From Mytilus galloprovincialis (Eukaryota > Mollusca > Bivalvia > Mytilida > Mytilidae): DNA of 64,000 nucleotides. The stretch lies in contig NC_134847.1 in NCBI RefSeq assembly GCF_965363235.1, positions 58,436,439-58,500,438 of the forward strand. Reading direction: 5' to 3'. The translations under genes and the position numbers were made by a program. Positions 47,301 to 59,420 of the stretch are shown here, one piece after another. Every line of letters starts with the position of its first letter. The stretch's first letter is position 1. The notes beneath the pieces were generated by a model. The model saw nothing but the letters and a program-made list of their open reading frames with translations, had not been told where the DNA came from and did not search any database.

Positions 47301-50131
47301 AAAATTTGGAACTAACTGCGCACTGTTTTTTTCCGTCAAATATAAAGGAGATTAGGTATGACAAATTTACCGACATTTGTTTAAGCTAGAGTTATTTTAT
47401 TTTTTAAAGTACAGAGCGCATATTGTTGAACGGTTTTTAAGTGAGTAATACTAACAAAATATGATTAGTTTAATTCAGTCAATCTTATTTACAAACGTTC
47501 AAGTTTTGTCGTATGTATTCTTGAGATGAACTATCTAATGTGTGCTACAACTTTTGTGAACTAGATGGATATCCCACATCTTTTGTTTTATACTGAACAG
47601 ATAATAATCGGTATAAAAATCTGCACATAAACAGGAAACAAAATACGTATTTCTTGATGCATTCAATAGTTTTATGTATTAATTTCAGGAATGAAAAATT
47701 TCTCTGATATCATACTATCAATTAAAACTCTAAACCAAACAGTGTCTGCGGATGTAAATTTCAGCTCTGAAATAGTACAAGATTTAATAAATGTTACACC
47801 AGCGTCAGCAACTGCTGATATAGTAAAATCTACAGTTTGGAATGAGTCAGCAGCTACCATTCAGCCAAATAACCAAACTCTTATGAGTAATACAGCTTCA
47901 GTTGTAATACCTGATAACGAAATATCGGAAACGGCATTTAATGATGAAATTACGATTCAAAATAACACAATTTTCTTCGGTAACTATTATCACTCAAAAA
48001 CCGGTCTGTGTTAATGGTTGTGTTGTAGTTAACTTAGTTTCTAGTAGATACAATGGCATTTATTCTTGTCCAAATTTACATTTTAAAAGTAAATAAATAT
48101 AAAGTAACTGTTATCAATTTCAATAGTCTTTTTTTTGGGGGGGAGGGGGGGTAGGGGTAGGGAGTTAATAGAAAGTGTTGTCCTACTATTTGAAATGGAT
48201 TTGTTTTATCGTTCATCGTTTCTTTTTAAACTGTTTACAATTAGTTAAGAGAGTAGCAATTATAGTAGATAGGATCCGCTTGATGCAAAGAGAATAATAC
48301 ATGGCAAAACCGTATCACATTCTGTATCAACCCGATTAATAACCAATATCAACCAAGGGGCCGATGGCAGCAAGAAAGTTGATTAACTATAGGGTATGCG
48401 ATACAGTTCTGGAGAATCCATCTTTATCAAATATTCAAAATCGGAGTCATAAGTACTAAATATATGACAGACTGAAACAATGTGAAGGTTCTTGCCATTG
48501 GATTGCGAAATATGAGGCCTCTTCATTTCCATATTTCGTTGAGCCTTTTCTTCCTACTGCTGTTTCATATAAAGATGTTTATCGGTACAAAATTAGAAGA
48601 AGAAAAAAAATAATTTGACACTTAAAGTGCACTTTAAGCGTCGAGTGAATGCGTTATTTCCATTTTTATGCACATGTTCAAATCTCGCTTTTTAGAATAT
48701 TTTGCACTATTTGAGACAAGAATTTTTGCTTGTGTATAAAAAAATAGTTAGTTTTAGGCTTGGGTAGACTATATCTTTTGTGGAATATATATTTTCTATA
48801 TCAACACCAATTTCATTATAAGAGTTGTATCAATTATGCCTATATCATTTAAGACATTTGTGAAGTGTGTTGTATCGATTAAATATATTTTAAGTTCCCG
48901 TCATATATATAGTGATTCACCTTAGCTCAACATTTATTCCTACATGTATGCATGCATGGGCTGCGGGTTTTTCATATTCACTTTGATAAATACATTATGT
49001 TGTGCATCACATCTTATTTACAGCAGTCCTTGTCATTTTTACTTTATAACTTTTTTATTTATATTTGTTGATCATAATAGTCTTTGTTTTTGTTATATAA
49101 TTTGTTGATTAAACTTAGTTAAGTTACTTAAGTGAATTGCCTACTACATGCAATTGAAGTGATGTTCCTGTTTTCCATGCGCAACTACATGTACGCCATT
49201 CGCTTTCTTAAATATACGCGAAAAATTGTTAAAATAATCAACATGTTATTCATTACAGATTAAATAAAAAAGACTTCATCAAATAAATTGAATGGATGTT
49301 TTACCATTTTTAAAATTGACATTATTCAATTCAAACCTAAATTTCTTTTGTTCTTTGTAGTTTATAGATCGGACATGCCGACAAGACGGCGTACTGTCGA
49401 GAACTGACTGTGAATTTCAAAAATCGATTTTAATCATTACATAGAGAATAAAACTTTTTTTTATTTATGAACGTGTGTTTTTTATGCTTAAAGAACAAAA
49501 TATCATTTTTTTTTATTATTTTTTTTTTGGCGGAGTTTCCTTTCAACATTGCCAATTTCCATGTTGACATTTATCCCTTCCAATGCCAATTTGAAACACA
49601 GAATTGTCAACTTGAACTTAAAAATGTCAATTTTGAAAGAAAACAAATAACAACAGATTGTCCCTACCAGTCTTTCATTTGTCATATTTTATACAAGTTT
49701 TGAATTTACATGTAGTTTTGAATTAACTGTCTATAATGCTTGACATGGGCTTATTTTGGTAATTTAGAATCATGATCTTATTATGCGTTTGTCGTTCCAA
49801 TGAATAAGATACTAACTATCAAACCGATTTGAAAACTTTCTTTAAATTTACATAAATCCTCCTGATAATATATTATAAAAGCATAATATTGTTATGTATT
49901 CATATTTATTCCATTTCAGGAGATCTGAACATAACTTTTGCTGATACTAACCAGATGAAGGAAGAAAAGGAGGAGTCCAATGTGCTATCCGCCGCCCTCA
50001 TAGCAGCACTGTCGTTTGGAATCTTATTCTTCTTTGCTGTCCTTGTTTTAATAGGAAAACGATGTTTTGATAGCTGGCAAAAACGACATTACTCTAGAAT
50101 TGACTATCTGGTTAATGGAATGTACAATTGA
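44385..50131 (+). CDS. MANSC-domain transmembrane mucin-like protein (about 642 aa)
   Basis: Coding exons: 44405-44597, 45625-46857, 47689-47979, 49920-50131, all joined in phase 1 (1929 nt, one stop). The first coding exon opens at an acceptor ending 44384, so an untranslated exon lies upstream. Residues 1 to about 20 are a signal peptide (MFILLLYSVVNFHLIQS). The next about 80 residues hold eight cysteines in the pattern SC-LEQCC, KCNIASF, NCFLYKC, ENC, matching the MANSC domain of MANSC1, LRP11 and SPINT1. About 450 Ser/Thr/Asn-rich residues follow, including a 10-residue repeat, and suit dense O-glycosylation. One helix (about 594-617) precedes a short tail ending RHYSRIDYLVNGMYN; a similar DYLxNGMY ending is, to my recollection, typical of vertebrate MANSC proteins. 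Likely a cell-surface glycoprotein; function unknown. Confidence 0.85.
44625..44680 (-). repeat. Interspersed repeat family A, short reverse fragment (intron 1)
   Basis: Minus reading: AGGATATGTGGTATGATTGC, AAATAAGACAACCATCGACC. It starts about 30 bp after the exon's donor site. Confidence 0.6.
44805..44960. repeat. Possible interspersed repeat family E (intron 1)
   Basis: AAAGGCAACAGTAGTATACC, GCTGTTCAAACTCATAAATC, GAGGGAAACGCATTAAATAT and GAGGAGAACAACGACACAAC form a unit I recall as abundant in mussels. There is a single copy here. Confidence 0.45.
45150..45210 (-). repeat. Interspersed repeat family B, short reverse fragment (intron 1)
   Basis: Minus reading: AAAATTGGGAATAGAATTGG, AAATGTGTCAAAGGGACAAA. 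Only the 5' part of family B. Confidence 0.65.
46017..46166 (+). repeat. 30-bp coding minisatellite, five units, in the mucin stalk
   Basis: Five 30-bp units code the 10-residue repeats STNTNSSPLT, STKTSSSPST, STKTSSSLST, STNTNSSPST and SANTNSSPSS. Units differ at a few bases, and all changes keep the frame and the Ser/Thr content. Confidence 0.9.
46971..47202 (+). other. Exon-like open segment in intron 2 of the MANSC-like gene (uncertain)
   Basis: Acceptor AACATTACAG ends at 46970 and donor GTAAGT starts at 47203. In the phase left by exon 2 the segment is open from DMTYLDLNLLEYW to a stop just past the donor. Its length (232) is not a multiple of three, so inclusion would end the protein early, without the membrane helix. 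It could be an alternative exon or chance. Confidence 0.25.
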
Positions 50132-50303
50132 TAGTTTAAAAAACTGAAGGTCTACTTATTCATTTCTCATTTTTGTGTTTTTATTCTTATGCAAAGGAAG
50201 GAAAAATTAAGTCAATGCATAACAAACAAAGCATTGCTTTATCTTGAAAAAAAACGTCATTAACGTATGGCCATGATGGCAAATTTCATATGTACAAGAC
50301 TGA

Positions 50304-50309
50304 AATAAA
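50304..50309 (+). promoter_or_regulatory. Candidate polyadenylation signal AATAAA for the MANSC-like gene
   Basis: AATAAA lies 173 bp after the stop codon and is followed by T-rich sequence (ATTTCAATATTTTATT). Confidence 0.5.
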
Positions 50310-51280
50310 TGATCATTTCAATATTTTATTACATATATGCAGCGTAGTATGTCGCCATTCGCTGTCAAGGATTGATTGTTTCTTCTGTTTATAACTAAGA
50401 AAAGTGACTGTCAATGATATTGATGTATAAGACTTGGTAAGGACTCAAGTAGTCTAGTGGTATAAGTGGTTTCATTTTTTCATTGGCCTACTTATGAATA
50501 TTTCCAAGGATGATCACCTTTACGATGTTGATGGCATCACATTATATAAAACGTTGATAGGTGTGAATATAATTTCAGATCGCTCTGAATACGTTACAAA
50601 AGTTCAACAAACAGCAATCAATCTTTTGATTTAGAGTGTGGTTTTCATTCTTTCTGTTTGGCAGTTTTAAAAATTGACAAACACAAAGTTTGTACACAGA
50701 AAATTAATTTCGTCGTGCAAATATTCATACTTTGGTCTCCGAGCGAACATTTAAGACAGAAAAGTTCCGAACGCATGTTATTCGATGTCTTTGAATTGAG
50801 CATTGTCATCCATATGAAATTCGGGTATACCCATATTTTCTTTTCTGTTGTCTTTAAAACGTTTAAAAGAAATATGATCCTTTCATTAAAGTATGTCATA
50901 AGAAACATAACAACCTTTAAATCGATCATTGAATGAAACATGAAGCTTGTGGCATATGTAGTATTAAGTTACTAGTAGCCATCTGTACACGTCATTCATA
51001 CATAAGATATTTCAATTCACCAATAATGTGTTTGGTCTGGATTAGAAATAATTGTATATACATTCAAAATAATAAAACGGATCAATGTTTATGAAGTTGT
51101 AATTCTGTGCATGTTCGTATTAATCTACTTGTTTAGTAAGTTATGGAAAAAAAAAAAGATTGCATTGTTGTTAACTTCTGTGTCAATTTAATTTTTACAC
51201 TGTATTGTTTAATTCCGTTGAAATTGTGCAGTCTAAAATGTTTCGGTCTTATTAACGACCGCTCTCTAATTACGCCTCCA
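50310..51280. other. Intergenic stretch, no gene seen
   Basis: Overlapping frames on both strands at 50645-50941 have no recognisable content or splice context. Otherwise featureless AT-rich DNA. Confidence 0.4.
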
Positions 51281-51447
51281 CAGGGGCGGATGCAGGAATT
51301 TTCGAAAGGGGGGTGCTAACCCAGGGAACCCAGGGCAAAGGGGGGGTGCAAAACATATGTCCCGATACAAATGCATTGATCGGCAAAAATAAAGGGGGGT
51401 GCGCACCCCCGGAACCCCCCCACCCCCCCCCCCTGGATCCGCCACTG
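51281..51447. mobile_element. Short TIR element (MITE), GGCGGATCCAGG type
   Basis: The left end CAGGGGCGGATGCAGG and right end CCTGGATCCGCCACTG are inverted repeats (two mismatches). CTCCA flanks both sides (51276-51280 and 51448-51452), a probable 5-bp target duplication. The interior is rich in G-runs then C-runs, so the whole unit can fold back. Confidence 0.78.
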
Positions 51448-51932
51448 CTCCATAAACACTTTGATACTAAATATTTGCAACTGGACGATAAGCAGATATC
51501 TATAACAGCAAAACAGTATATCTAACTTTGGTACAATAACAAAAAGTTCACTAGACACAAACATTATATTATGAATCACAAGAAGCATCATGAGAAAAAA
51601 GTCCTTTACAAATAAAAAAGTGTCTATAGCATTTTCAAAGATTCTGATATTGCAATCAAAGTGTTGAAGTCATTTAACAGCAATCTTATTAAAATATTGA
51701 TATACTATATTTGAGTCATATGTAGTAAAACGAAATCAGATATCAATATTTTAATGAGATTGATTTAACAGAAATATTAAATTGCGCATCACAACATAAA
51801 TAATGAAATAATTAATAACATTTATTTTTTTCTTAATAGTGGTATTCACTATCATAAACTATTGTTCAGAATAATGCTTCAACTGAAATTCCTAAGTTCT
51901 GAACTAGAGTGGTGTACCATCTTAATATGAAT

Positions 51933-51980
51933 GTTTCGATTCGAGGGTCATTGGCAGTGTTTCGATTCGAGGGTCATTGG
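51933..51980. repeat. Short direct duplication next to the hAT element
   Basis: GTTTCGATTCGAGGGTCATT plus GGCA occurs twice in a row (about 51933-51957 and 51958-51982), with the hAT element starting in the second unit. Confidence 0.8.
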
Positions 51981-53327
51981 CAGGCCTGGGACCATTGCAT
52001 TGCAATGTAATGCATTACATTACAACTACTTTGTGATTCTTCCATTACAATTACAATTACATTTTTTCTCACATGTAATGTATTACATTACAATTGCCCG
52101 TGTAATGCATTACATTACACATTACTTTTTCAATATAAAAACTAAAAACATTTCAAAAACAGATTTTTAAAAGAAATTATTACCAGGGTATATGTACATA
52201 TATATATACAGTGTAAGTGACATAGACTTCAAATACTGGTTAATTAACATGTCCATTGCACTTTATTATCATAAGTGTTTCAAACATACTGTTATTAAGA
52301 GAACAGTGATCAGATAGGTCTGTAAACCTTTCCGGCAATACCAAAAAGCCTTTCAACAGGAGCTGATGTGGAGGAAATGGCTATATACTTGATAGCTGTA
52401 TTAGCAAAAGAAAGGTGCACTGAATTTGACTTCAAGTATTCCAGTGGATTGATTGACATTTCTTTACATGGCTCAGACGAGTAAATCATGTACTGCACCA
52501 AACCTGTGTCTACTCTTTGATGGAGTAGTAGGAGGCATGGAACTGAAAAAGTCACTTTTAAGTTTCTTCGGAGGTGAACAATAAATAAATTATCATACAG
52601 TTTTGTTTCTATCATTGATCACTTAATCAATAGGACAGCATTAAGGGATTTCAAAGGGATATAATAAATGTGTCATTAAAGGATTATCTTGTTAAATGCC
52701 TGAGGGCTCTGTGAGGACAAACATAAGTTGAGAAGATTTGATTGCAATAAAAACATTTTGATATTAATCAGGTGAAATAACAACACAGACAGGACCCAAA
52801 CCCCAGTTTGGTGCAAAAATGTTGATCGACATATTCAATCTTTCATTGAAATACATGTAAGGTGTGTATAAATTTATGAAAGTTTCATTTTCATATTTTT
52901 TCCATTCATCTATATAGTTTTGTTTAATTTTTTGTAGAAGATTTTTTATAGATCACCAAACAACAAAATATTACCAATAACTTTTTATACAAATATCAGA
53001 AATGATTTTCACAATTTCATATTTCTTACATTAATATGTGTTTTAAAGTTTGATGCAATTTATTTTTACAGTAATTAACTGTGACAATAATTGTATTCAA
53101 TACCTTTTTTAGTTTTTGTTTATATTATTTTTACAAAATTCTTCAATTTCTTGTATTTTACAGATTTGTAATGAAAAGTAATGTACAGTAATGGAGACAT
53201 TACATTGATTTTTAACTTAAGTAATTATTAAGTAAAAATGTGTATTACAAATGACTTTGCATTACATAGAAAAAAAATGTAATATTACAATGCATTACAA
53301 GTACAAATTACCATTACCCCAGGCCTG
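51981..53327 (-). mobile_element. Internally deleted hAT-superfamily DNA transposon
   Basis: The ends are CAGGCCTGGG and its inverse CCCAGGCCTG; 8-bp flanks GTCATTGG (51973-51980) and GTCACCGG (53328-53335) agree at six positions, fitting the hAT target duplication. Subterminal regions are packed with TGTAATGCATTACATTACA-type palindromes. The minus-strand frame 52310-52615 codes the hAT C-terminal dimerisation region: NPLEYLKSNSVHLSF, TAIKYIAISSTSAPVERLFG, IAGKVYRP. No catalytic core, so non-autonomous. Confidence 0.88.
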
Positions 53328-53794
53328 GTCACCGGTGAGTCTTGAGTATACGATCCGTGCGTATTAAGTATACACTTATAAGTCTGGTATCTTTGATCAA
53401 TTTGTTTTTCAGGAAATAAAATTTACCCACATCACTACACTAGTATGAGAATTTCATTTTGTTTCATATTTACCAAAATTAATACATAATAAGAATAGTG
53501 TATTTACTACATAGCGCGTTAAATGTATAGAAAGTACGCTATTAATTCTATTCAGGATGTAGAAACTATCCTAAACATCGAACCTTCTCATTTGATATCT
53601 TAATTCAATATTAAATAATGATTCGTAAGAGTGATAATCTATTAAATGGAGAAAAAAAACACATAAGTTTAAATATATCTTTCCTTATAAACTGAAGCAA
53701 TTTTATACAGGGGGTAAAATCATTTTTGACGAATTATTTATATATAATACTTGAAATTTTGTATTGGTATTATTTCAAAAATGGTTGTTTTAGT
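53328..53794. other. Short intergenic gap, 3' side of the PHYHIP-family gene
   Basis: A possible family F fragment sits at 53333-53400 (GGTGAGTCTTGAGTATACGA and a GTCTGGTATCTTTGATCAA box). The remainder is AT-rich and may include the 3' UTR of the minus-strand gene; no clear AATAAA on that strand. Confidence 0.4.
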
Positions 53795-56700
53795 TTAATC
53801 ATGAGCTATTGTTGACATATTTTGTCTCTTTTCCTTTTTACTAGGAGAAATTCGGTTTAGATTGCATATTTCGCACGTTGATTTCTTTGGAATGCCAGAA
53901 GATGGAGCAAAACCACGACCCTTTGTTGGTGTTCTTTCCATGTAGCCACGACCAGATTCCAAAATGTCGAAACCTTTACAGTTTCTGTGTAAAATACTTC
54001 TACAATTATATCCATGTTTGCTAGAACACAAGACGATCCATTAGGAAAGCGAAATAAACGAAGATATGGATTATTGTATATGTCTAACTGAAGAAGGTAT
54101 TTCTGGCATAGCACATTACAAGGAGATGATTTAGGCATTAATACCACTGTCAGATGATGCCTTACGTTATGACAATAAAAATCTGCGAAGTAAAGATTGC
54201 AATGGGTGTTACACATAAACTGAGCTTCCACGTACAAACGCACAGGTCCGTAATGTGAAAATGAATGTGGTCTGTTCGTAGTTTTGTCAACTAAGGTACT
54301 GAAAAATAGGCCTTTAACTCTACCGTTTAAGACGGAACCCTGCTCAGCCCCATTATTCTTCAGATATGGTCGCATTTCTCCATTAGTATGAAGTCTTATT
54401 ATTGTATAATATTCTTCTGTTTTATTTCTATACAAATAACGAATCGGGTGTAAACCTGAATTTTCAATTTGTTGTCCAAAGGATAACGCCAAGTGGTACA
54501 GTGTATAGACATCTCCTTTTGTCAAAACTGAAACAAACAAAGAGTAAGTTAAGTTTGTATAATGTAAAAAGACGAGTTAAAGAATAATTCAGAGAGGCGA
54601 AAGATACCACATGAACATAAAAACTCATCAGTCGAATTTAAACCGATAACGCCATGTCAAACAAGAAGAAGAATGAACAAAACACAACATAGAAAACTTA
54701 AGACTGAGCACCGTAAACCAAATTTTAAAATTGAGTGGTCTCAAGACATGTAAGTTTAGCCCGATGATAAATGTAATTTGGTAGCTCACATTCGGGGAAA
54801 AGGTGGACGGGATCGTATTTACGACGATGGGTTACACATAGAAATGAAAATACGGTATGCCCTAAAACTTTATTATGTATTTGATATGCTTTGTCTTAGA
54901 ATTCACAAACGGATGTATATTTTTAACTATTAAAAATATCCTCGTGTGGTTCTAGTGAAGAGCACATGAAATCATTTATATTCCAATGTTATGCTTCACC
55001 ATCACCAGTAGGTTGGTCAGTTGAATACCTTAGTTAATTATTTTACTTGCCGTATGTATCTGGATATATTATTTGCGATTTCGTATTGCTCCTTGCTTTA
55101 ATACTTAATCGTGGAATGGAATCTGGAATGGTAGACAATTAATGTGGGCATGTAATGCGATCTCAAATGTATGTTTTATGATGAAAAACTGGAATTGATC
55201 GCAGGGTTAAAGGTGAATAGTTTTGATAGTCTTTTTTCGACAGACATTTATGAGACAAAATAATTCCATATGTTTGTAAGAAAAATTGAATTTAAAATCC
55301 TTATATACAATTTAAAATGGGATGATAAACAAGAAAAAAAATAAAACGAGCGATATCAAGCAAGAAACTACTGATAGAGGTTTTAATATGACAGATATAG
55401 AAAATTATATAACTGTTGACATCTGTCCTAAGTCAGGAACATTATGTTCAGTAAAAGTCGTTTGTTGATGTAGTCTATAAATGTTTCTCGTTTCTCGTTT
55501 TTTTTTATATATAAATTAGACTGTTGTTTTTCAAGTTTGAACGTTTTAAAACTAGTCATTTTGTGGGGCCCTTTATAACTTATTGTTCGGTGCTAGCCAA
55601 GGCTCATTTGAAGACCGTACTTTGACCTAAAATGAGTAACTTTTGCAAATTGTGACTTGTATGTAGAGTGTAATTGGCACTCATACTACATCTTCAATTG
55701 TTTATTGTATATATATGATTATCATCTTATTCATATATGTTATATGCTATATTTTATACAGCAAGTATATGTGGCTTACCCTTAATTGATCTTTAAATCA
55801 CGTTTTGTGGTATTCACTTTAACAGTAATAGTGAAAAAAATGATTTTAGAAGAGAGAAAAAAGGCTTTTGAAAAATGAAAAGTGTTTCAGTTATTTTCAA
55901 CATAAAAACTATTTAACACAGAATGTTTTCTTTGCCAATGTAATTTGATACATCACTTAAATATTGGACTTAGTTGGACAGTTAACTGCGTGTGGATTCG
56001 CATGGTGAATGATACATGCATAGCACGAGACACTTACATTTAACCTCAGATGCAACTGGGTTTTTTTTCTTTAGAATTCCTTCCTGTAATTACCTAAGGT
56101 TTGAGTTTTGTGTCTACTTCATCAATCTATGAGATTAAATCATCGGTTAACTTCTGTTGTCTAAATTTTGAGTTAGTTAATATACATATTCTCTCGAACT
56201 TATATCTTAACTAGTTGACATGCTTACATGTTTTGAAGTCAATTATTTTACTGGGTGCAGTGGTTTTTGATGTAACATACTTTCCCTCTTCAATTGATTT
56301 CCTGCATGTTGCTAATACTCTACATTTAACTGTGGTTGCTGATGGCAGATCGATCGGGAGTTCATATTCGAGGTTTCTTTTGTATAAGTTGAAAACATAT
56401 ACTTCGTTGCTATGTTTAACAAAGACTAGGAACTCTACTGGTTCGATGTACACACACTCCGTTTCTAAGACATATCTATTTGGAAGATGTCGGTGAATCA
56501 CAGCAGGCAATGTCCCCTAAATCATTTAAAGAATAGTAATTGAAATTTGTTAAATTCATATGATTCTTCATTTTAAAAAAAGTTGAATATGTTTTATATA
56601 CTTGAATGGCTAAGTTTTGCTTACAAACTTAGAATATTGTAATGTTCTCAAGACTCAAAAGTATCTTGATTGTTTTTTTTTTTTTCAACAAGTTGTTTCA

Positions 56701-59420
56701 TTGTCTGTGAAATGTATCATTAATAGGGACCCCTTTGTAGAATTTCATTTAAATATTAGCTTTAGTGATGTAATGACTAAGTTTGGGAAATTCAATTAAT
56801 TATGTTTAAGACTTTAGCTCACACAACAGTACAATGCAATGGTAGACATTTGCGTTATTGAGAGTATGAGTATAAACTCCGTTATAGTTTTATGAGGAAT
56901 ATCTTTTTGTTTGTTTACGGTGCTATTTCCTAAACTCAAAATCAGAGTTACAACTGAATTGCTTTCTGACTTATTTCAATTTGTGTATGTACAGTTAGAA
57001 AAAAAAATAATCGTTTATTCATTTTTTCTAAATTAATGTTCAAATGTATTTGAGATCATGTTTTCTGCAATTTAAATTATCTTGCCGTATGAAATGTATT
57101 CCGACGTAACATTATAGATATAACCGTTTTTGAAAGCCATCGGATTCAGTACTTTGAGTTAAGAAAGAAAGAGGAAAAAGGCTCAGAAACTAAGCGTAGA
57201 ACTTCTTGAGAGGAGATGCAACTTAAACATAATGTTTCAACTTTCATAAAGAAACGAAATATATAATTACCTGATAACCTAAATCACCAAGCAGATTTAC
57301 ATCTCCGTCGGCATTCAAGAAAACAGTGACATCTATTTGGTTTTCATTTGCAAACACTGAATGAGAAAATTGGTTTTAAATAATAAATTGTTCCATTTTA
57401 ATACACGCCATCCCTCCTTTCAGTTACTGTGCATAAAAAGTAAACCAAATAACTCTTAAAACAGAAATTTGAAACAAAATGTCAAAAGCCCAAATACATT
57501 ATACGAATGAAATACAACTGTTATATTCCTGACTTGGTGCATGCATTTCCATATGTAGAAAACTTGGTTTAACAGCTAACCAAACCTCACTTTATGAAAG
57601 TTACATATAAAATAATATTGACAACAATGTGTTCACAAACAAACAGACATACAATGTTAAAAACAGGAGAACAACAGTCAACATTGTAACAATATTGTAG
57701 TAATCATATACTTTTTAATTTGAAAACTTGCAATTTTGATTTCGATCAATTTTTTCTGAAATAATAATATAAAAAATTATTATCACATGTGGAAAAGGAT
57801 CTTCTGACCCTTTTTAAACAGCTGAAAACACCATCGGTTTTGGTCATCATTCGTTGAAAAGGCGTTGCCAGATTCTAAGTTTGCATAAACCTGTGGTATC
57901 GTTCGCCTCTCTTTTATTTATCAATATACTATTATAAATGATTTATCTTCATAATTTCTGATGAATGTGTAGTCGTACTTATTATTTCATTGGGTATGTG
58001 TGATTTTATGTAAATTATTTTCTTTTAATAACTGAAATAAAGTGACGTATTTGCCTGCATCAACCTTTATAGATGTTACTATAATTTTACATTACCTTTT
58101 ACTATACTTTCGCCGTAGCATACAACAGTATCGTATTCATGTCTGTTAACAACAATATTTCTTAATCCATATAGTTCAATCTTGTACTCCGTTTGTCTAA
58201 ACAAATCTTTAACTGGTATTTTCAGTTTTGACTGTGAATATTTTGCAAATATATTTGTAGATGATTTTTCAGAAAAGTCAGATATATGTAAGAAAATAAT
58301 ATCAAAAGTAAGATCACTTGAATGAAAAACATGAATAGTCAAAGTGAAATTGTCGCCTTGTGTAATGATGCAAGAGAAATCCTTGGTGGTCTACAAAAGA
58401 AGAATATTCCTATTTACGGCAAAATTTCGAGCTACATGTTTAAAATATAAAAATTGCATAAAAACTCTTTCAATTAGTAAACAAAAAGGTATATCAAATG
58501 GACATTCATCCTATTTTTTTAAAAATAAACCATTATCGCTACGGCTAAACAAAAGAAAAAAGACAAACAAAAATAAAAGTATACAAAACACACCATAGAG
58601 AAAAAAAATACTAAGTAGCACGAACCCAGTCAAATAATGGGGGTGATCTCAGGTTACCAGGAATGGTAAGCAGATCCTGCTGCTCCAAATCTGGCACCTT
58701 TTGTGTTAATACAATGCAAATTCAAATCTGAAGCAAGTTTAATTCGGTTGATCATCTGGGAAGAGGGGAGGGTTTGTAGAAACGACAATTTGATCCGCTA
58801 TCATATACGAAACAACTATATCATAACGTTCAACTAACAAAGATTACCGAAGGAATGATGTCAACTTCACGTCTGAAAGTCTTGATTTAATAGCTTTTTT
58901 GTTAGCAGCAACCTTCCTTCGAACAACTCATGATAGAAAAACAAATTCTTGAATATCATATTAATGTGGAGACATATACTCCGTATTCAGGCGTTGATTT
59001 TGCAACATAGATATGGTAAGATCACAATTTAGAAGCTGGTATGATCTGTTTTGTCGTAAAGTTTTGTCTCAACCGACCCATATGTACGTCAATGTGTGTA
59101 ACAACCAAACTAATCGAAAGTCCATTAATTACATTGTGTATCAATAATACACCCCAAAAAAATACAGTTGACACCGTGCGATCTCTTTTACTGTAAACTG
59201 TCGGCATCGTGGTCCAATATATCATTATCTTTGTCATCTTCCTTTTAGGAGTTAGGTGTGTTAAATGACGACCAACCCTTAGTAACTTTTAAATCACTGA
59301 TGCGAAGATAAGAGCTTATCAATGGGTTTTATAGTGGTAAAGTGTGGCCTACACAGCGGTAAAAGTGAAATAAGTAAAATAAAAATCACTTACCGGTTTC
59401 ATCGTGGTAGACATTTTCAT
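53795..59420 (-). CDS. PHYHIP: PHYHIP-family protein (phytanoyl-CoA hydroxylase-interacting protein-like), frame break near 3' end
   Basis: Minus-strand exons in transcript order: 59420-59394, 58390-58096, 57356-57271, 56516-56228, 54527-53795, all with GT-AG junctions and agreeing phases. Exon 1 codes MKMSTTMKP. Exons 2-4 code beta-rich sequence where vertebrate PHYHIP has a fibronectin type III domain. The last exon carries the family's C-terminal domain: EEYYTIIRLHTNGEMRPYLK, GRVKGLFFSTLVDKT, NLYFADFYC, DIIVEVFYTETV and CEICNLNR, aligning with EYF...QPYLKDN, GVFFS, NLYFADFYC, DLILEIIYTEPV and CKTCNI as I recall human PHYHIP. The frame breaks at the A-run at 53977-53975; one extra A would join ETV to KGFDILESGRG and reach the stop at 53795. 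Expected length about 476 residues, longer than the roughly 330-376 in vertebrates. Biochemical role in invertebrates unknown. Convergent with the MANSC-like gene. Confidence 0.85.
54588..54850. repeat. Repeat family C fragment (PHYHIP-family gene intron 4)
   Basis: GAGGCGAAAGATACCACATG, GATAACGCCATGTCAAACAA, AACACAACATAGAAAACTTA and GTAGCTCACATTCGGGGAAA in family C order; the 3' UTR part of the RT retroelement family, diverged. Confidence 0.65.
55560..55700 (-). repeat. Interspersed repeat family A, diverged reverse copy (intron 4)
   Basis: Minus reading: GAAGATGTAGTATGAGTGCC, GTCAAAGTACGGTCTTCAAA, AACAATAAGTTATAAAGGGC and CCCACAAAATGAC. Confidence 0.6.
57445..57610 (+). repeat. Interspersed repeat family D copy (intron 2)
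   Basis: GAAACAAAATGTCAAAAGCC, TACGAATGAAATACAACTGT, CCTGACTTGGTGCATGCATT and TTAACAGCTAACCAAACCTC match the family D order seen at 23205. Confidence 0.65.
58540..59115 (-). mobile_element. Repeat family C copy with RT-end remnant (fossil, PHYHIP-family gene intron 1)
   Basis: GGTGATCTCAGGTTACCAGG, GTAAGCAGATCCTGCTGCTC, TTTAATTCGGTTGATCATCT, AAGGAATGATGTCAACTTCA and TAGCTTTTTTGTTAGCAGCA align in order with 37440-37760. The minus strand near 59020-59100 keeps a worn remnant of the RT C-terminal piece. Broken, old copy. Confidence 0.68.

Noticed and set aside
49467-49703. Open frame in the last intron of the MANSC-like gene with several cysteines
   Set aside because: No acceptor/donor pair in the phase 1 needed, and the content is low-complexity; exon 47979 joins directly to 49920 in frame.
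50645-50941. Overlapping frames on both strands suggesting a small gene
   Set aside because: No recognisable content, codon pattern or splice context; a chance open stretch.
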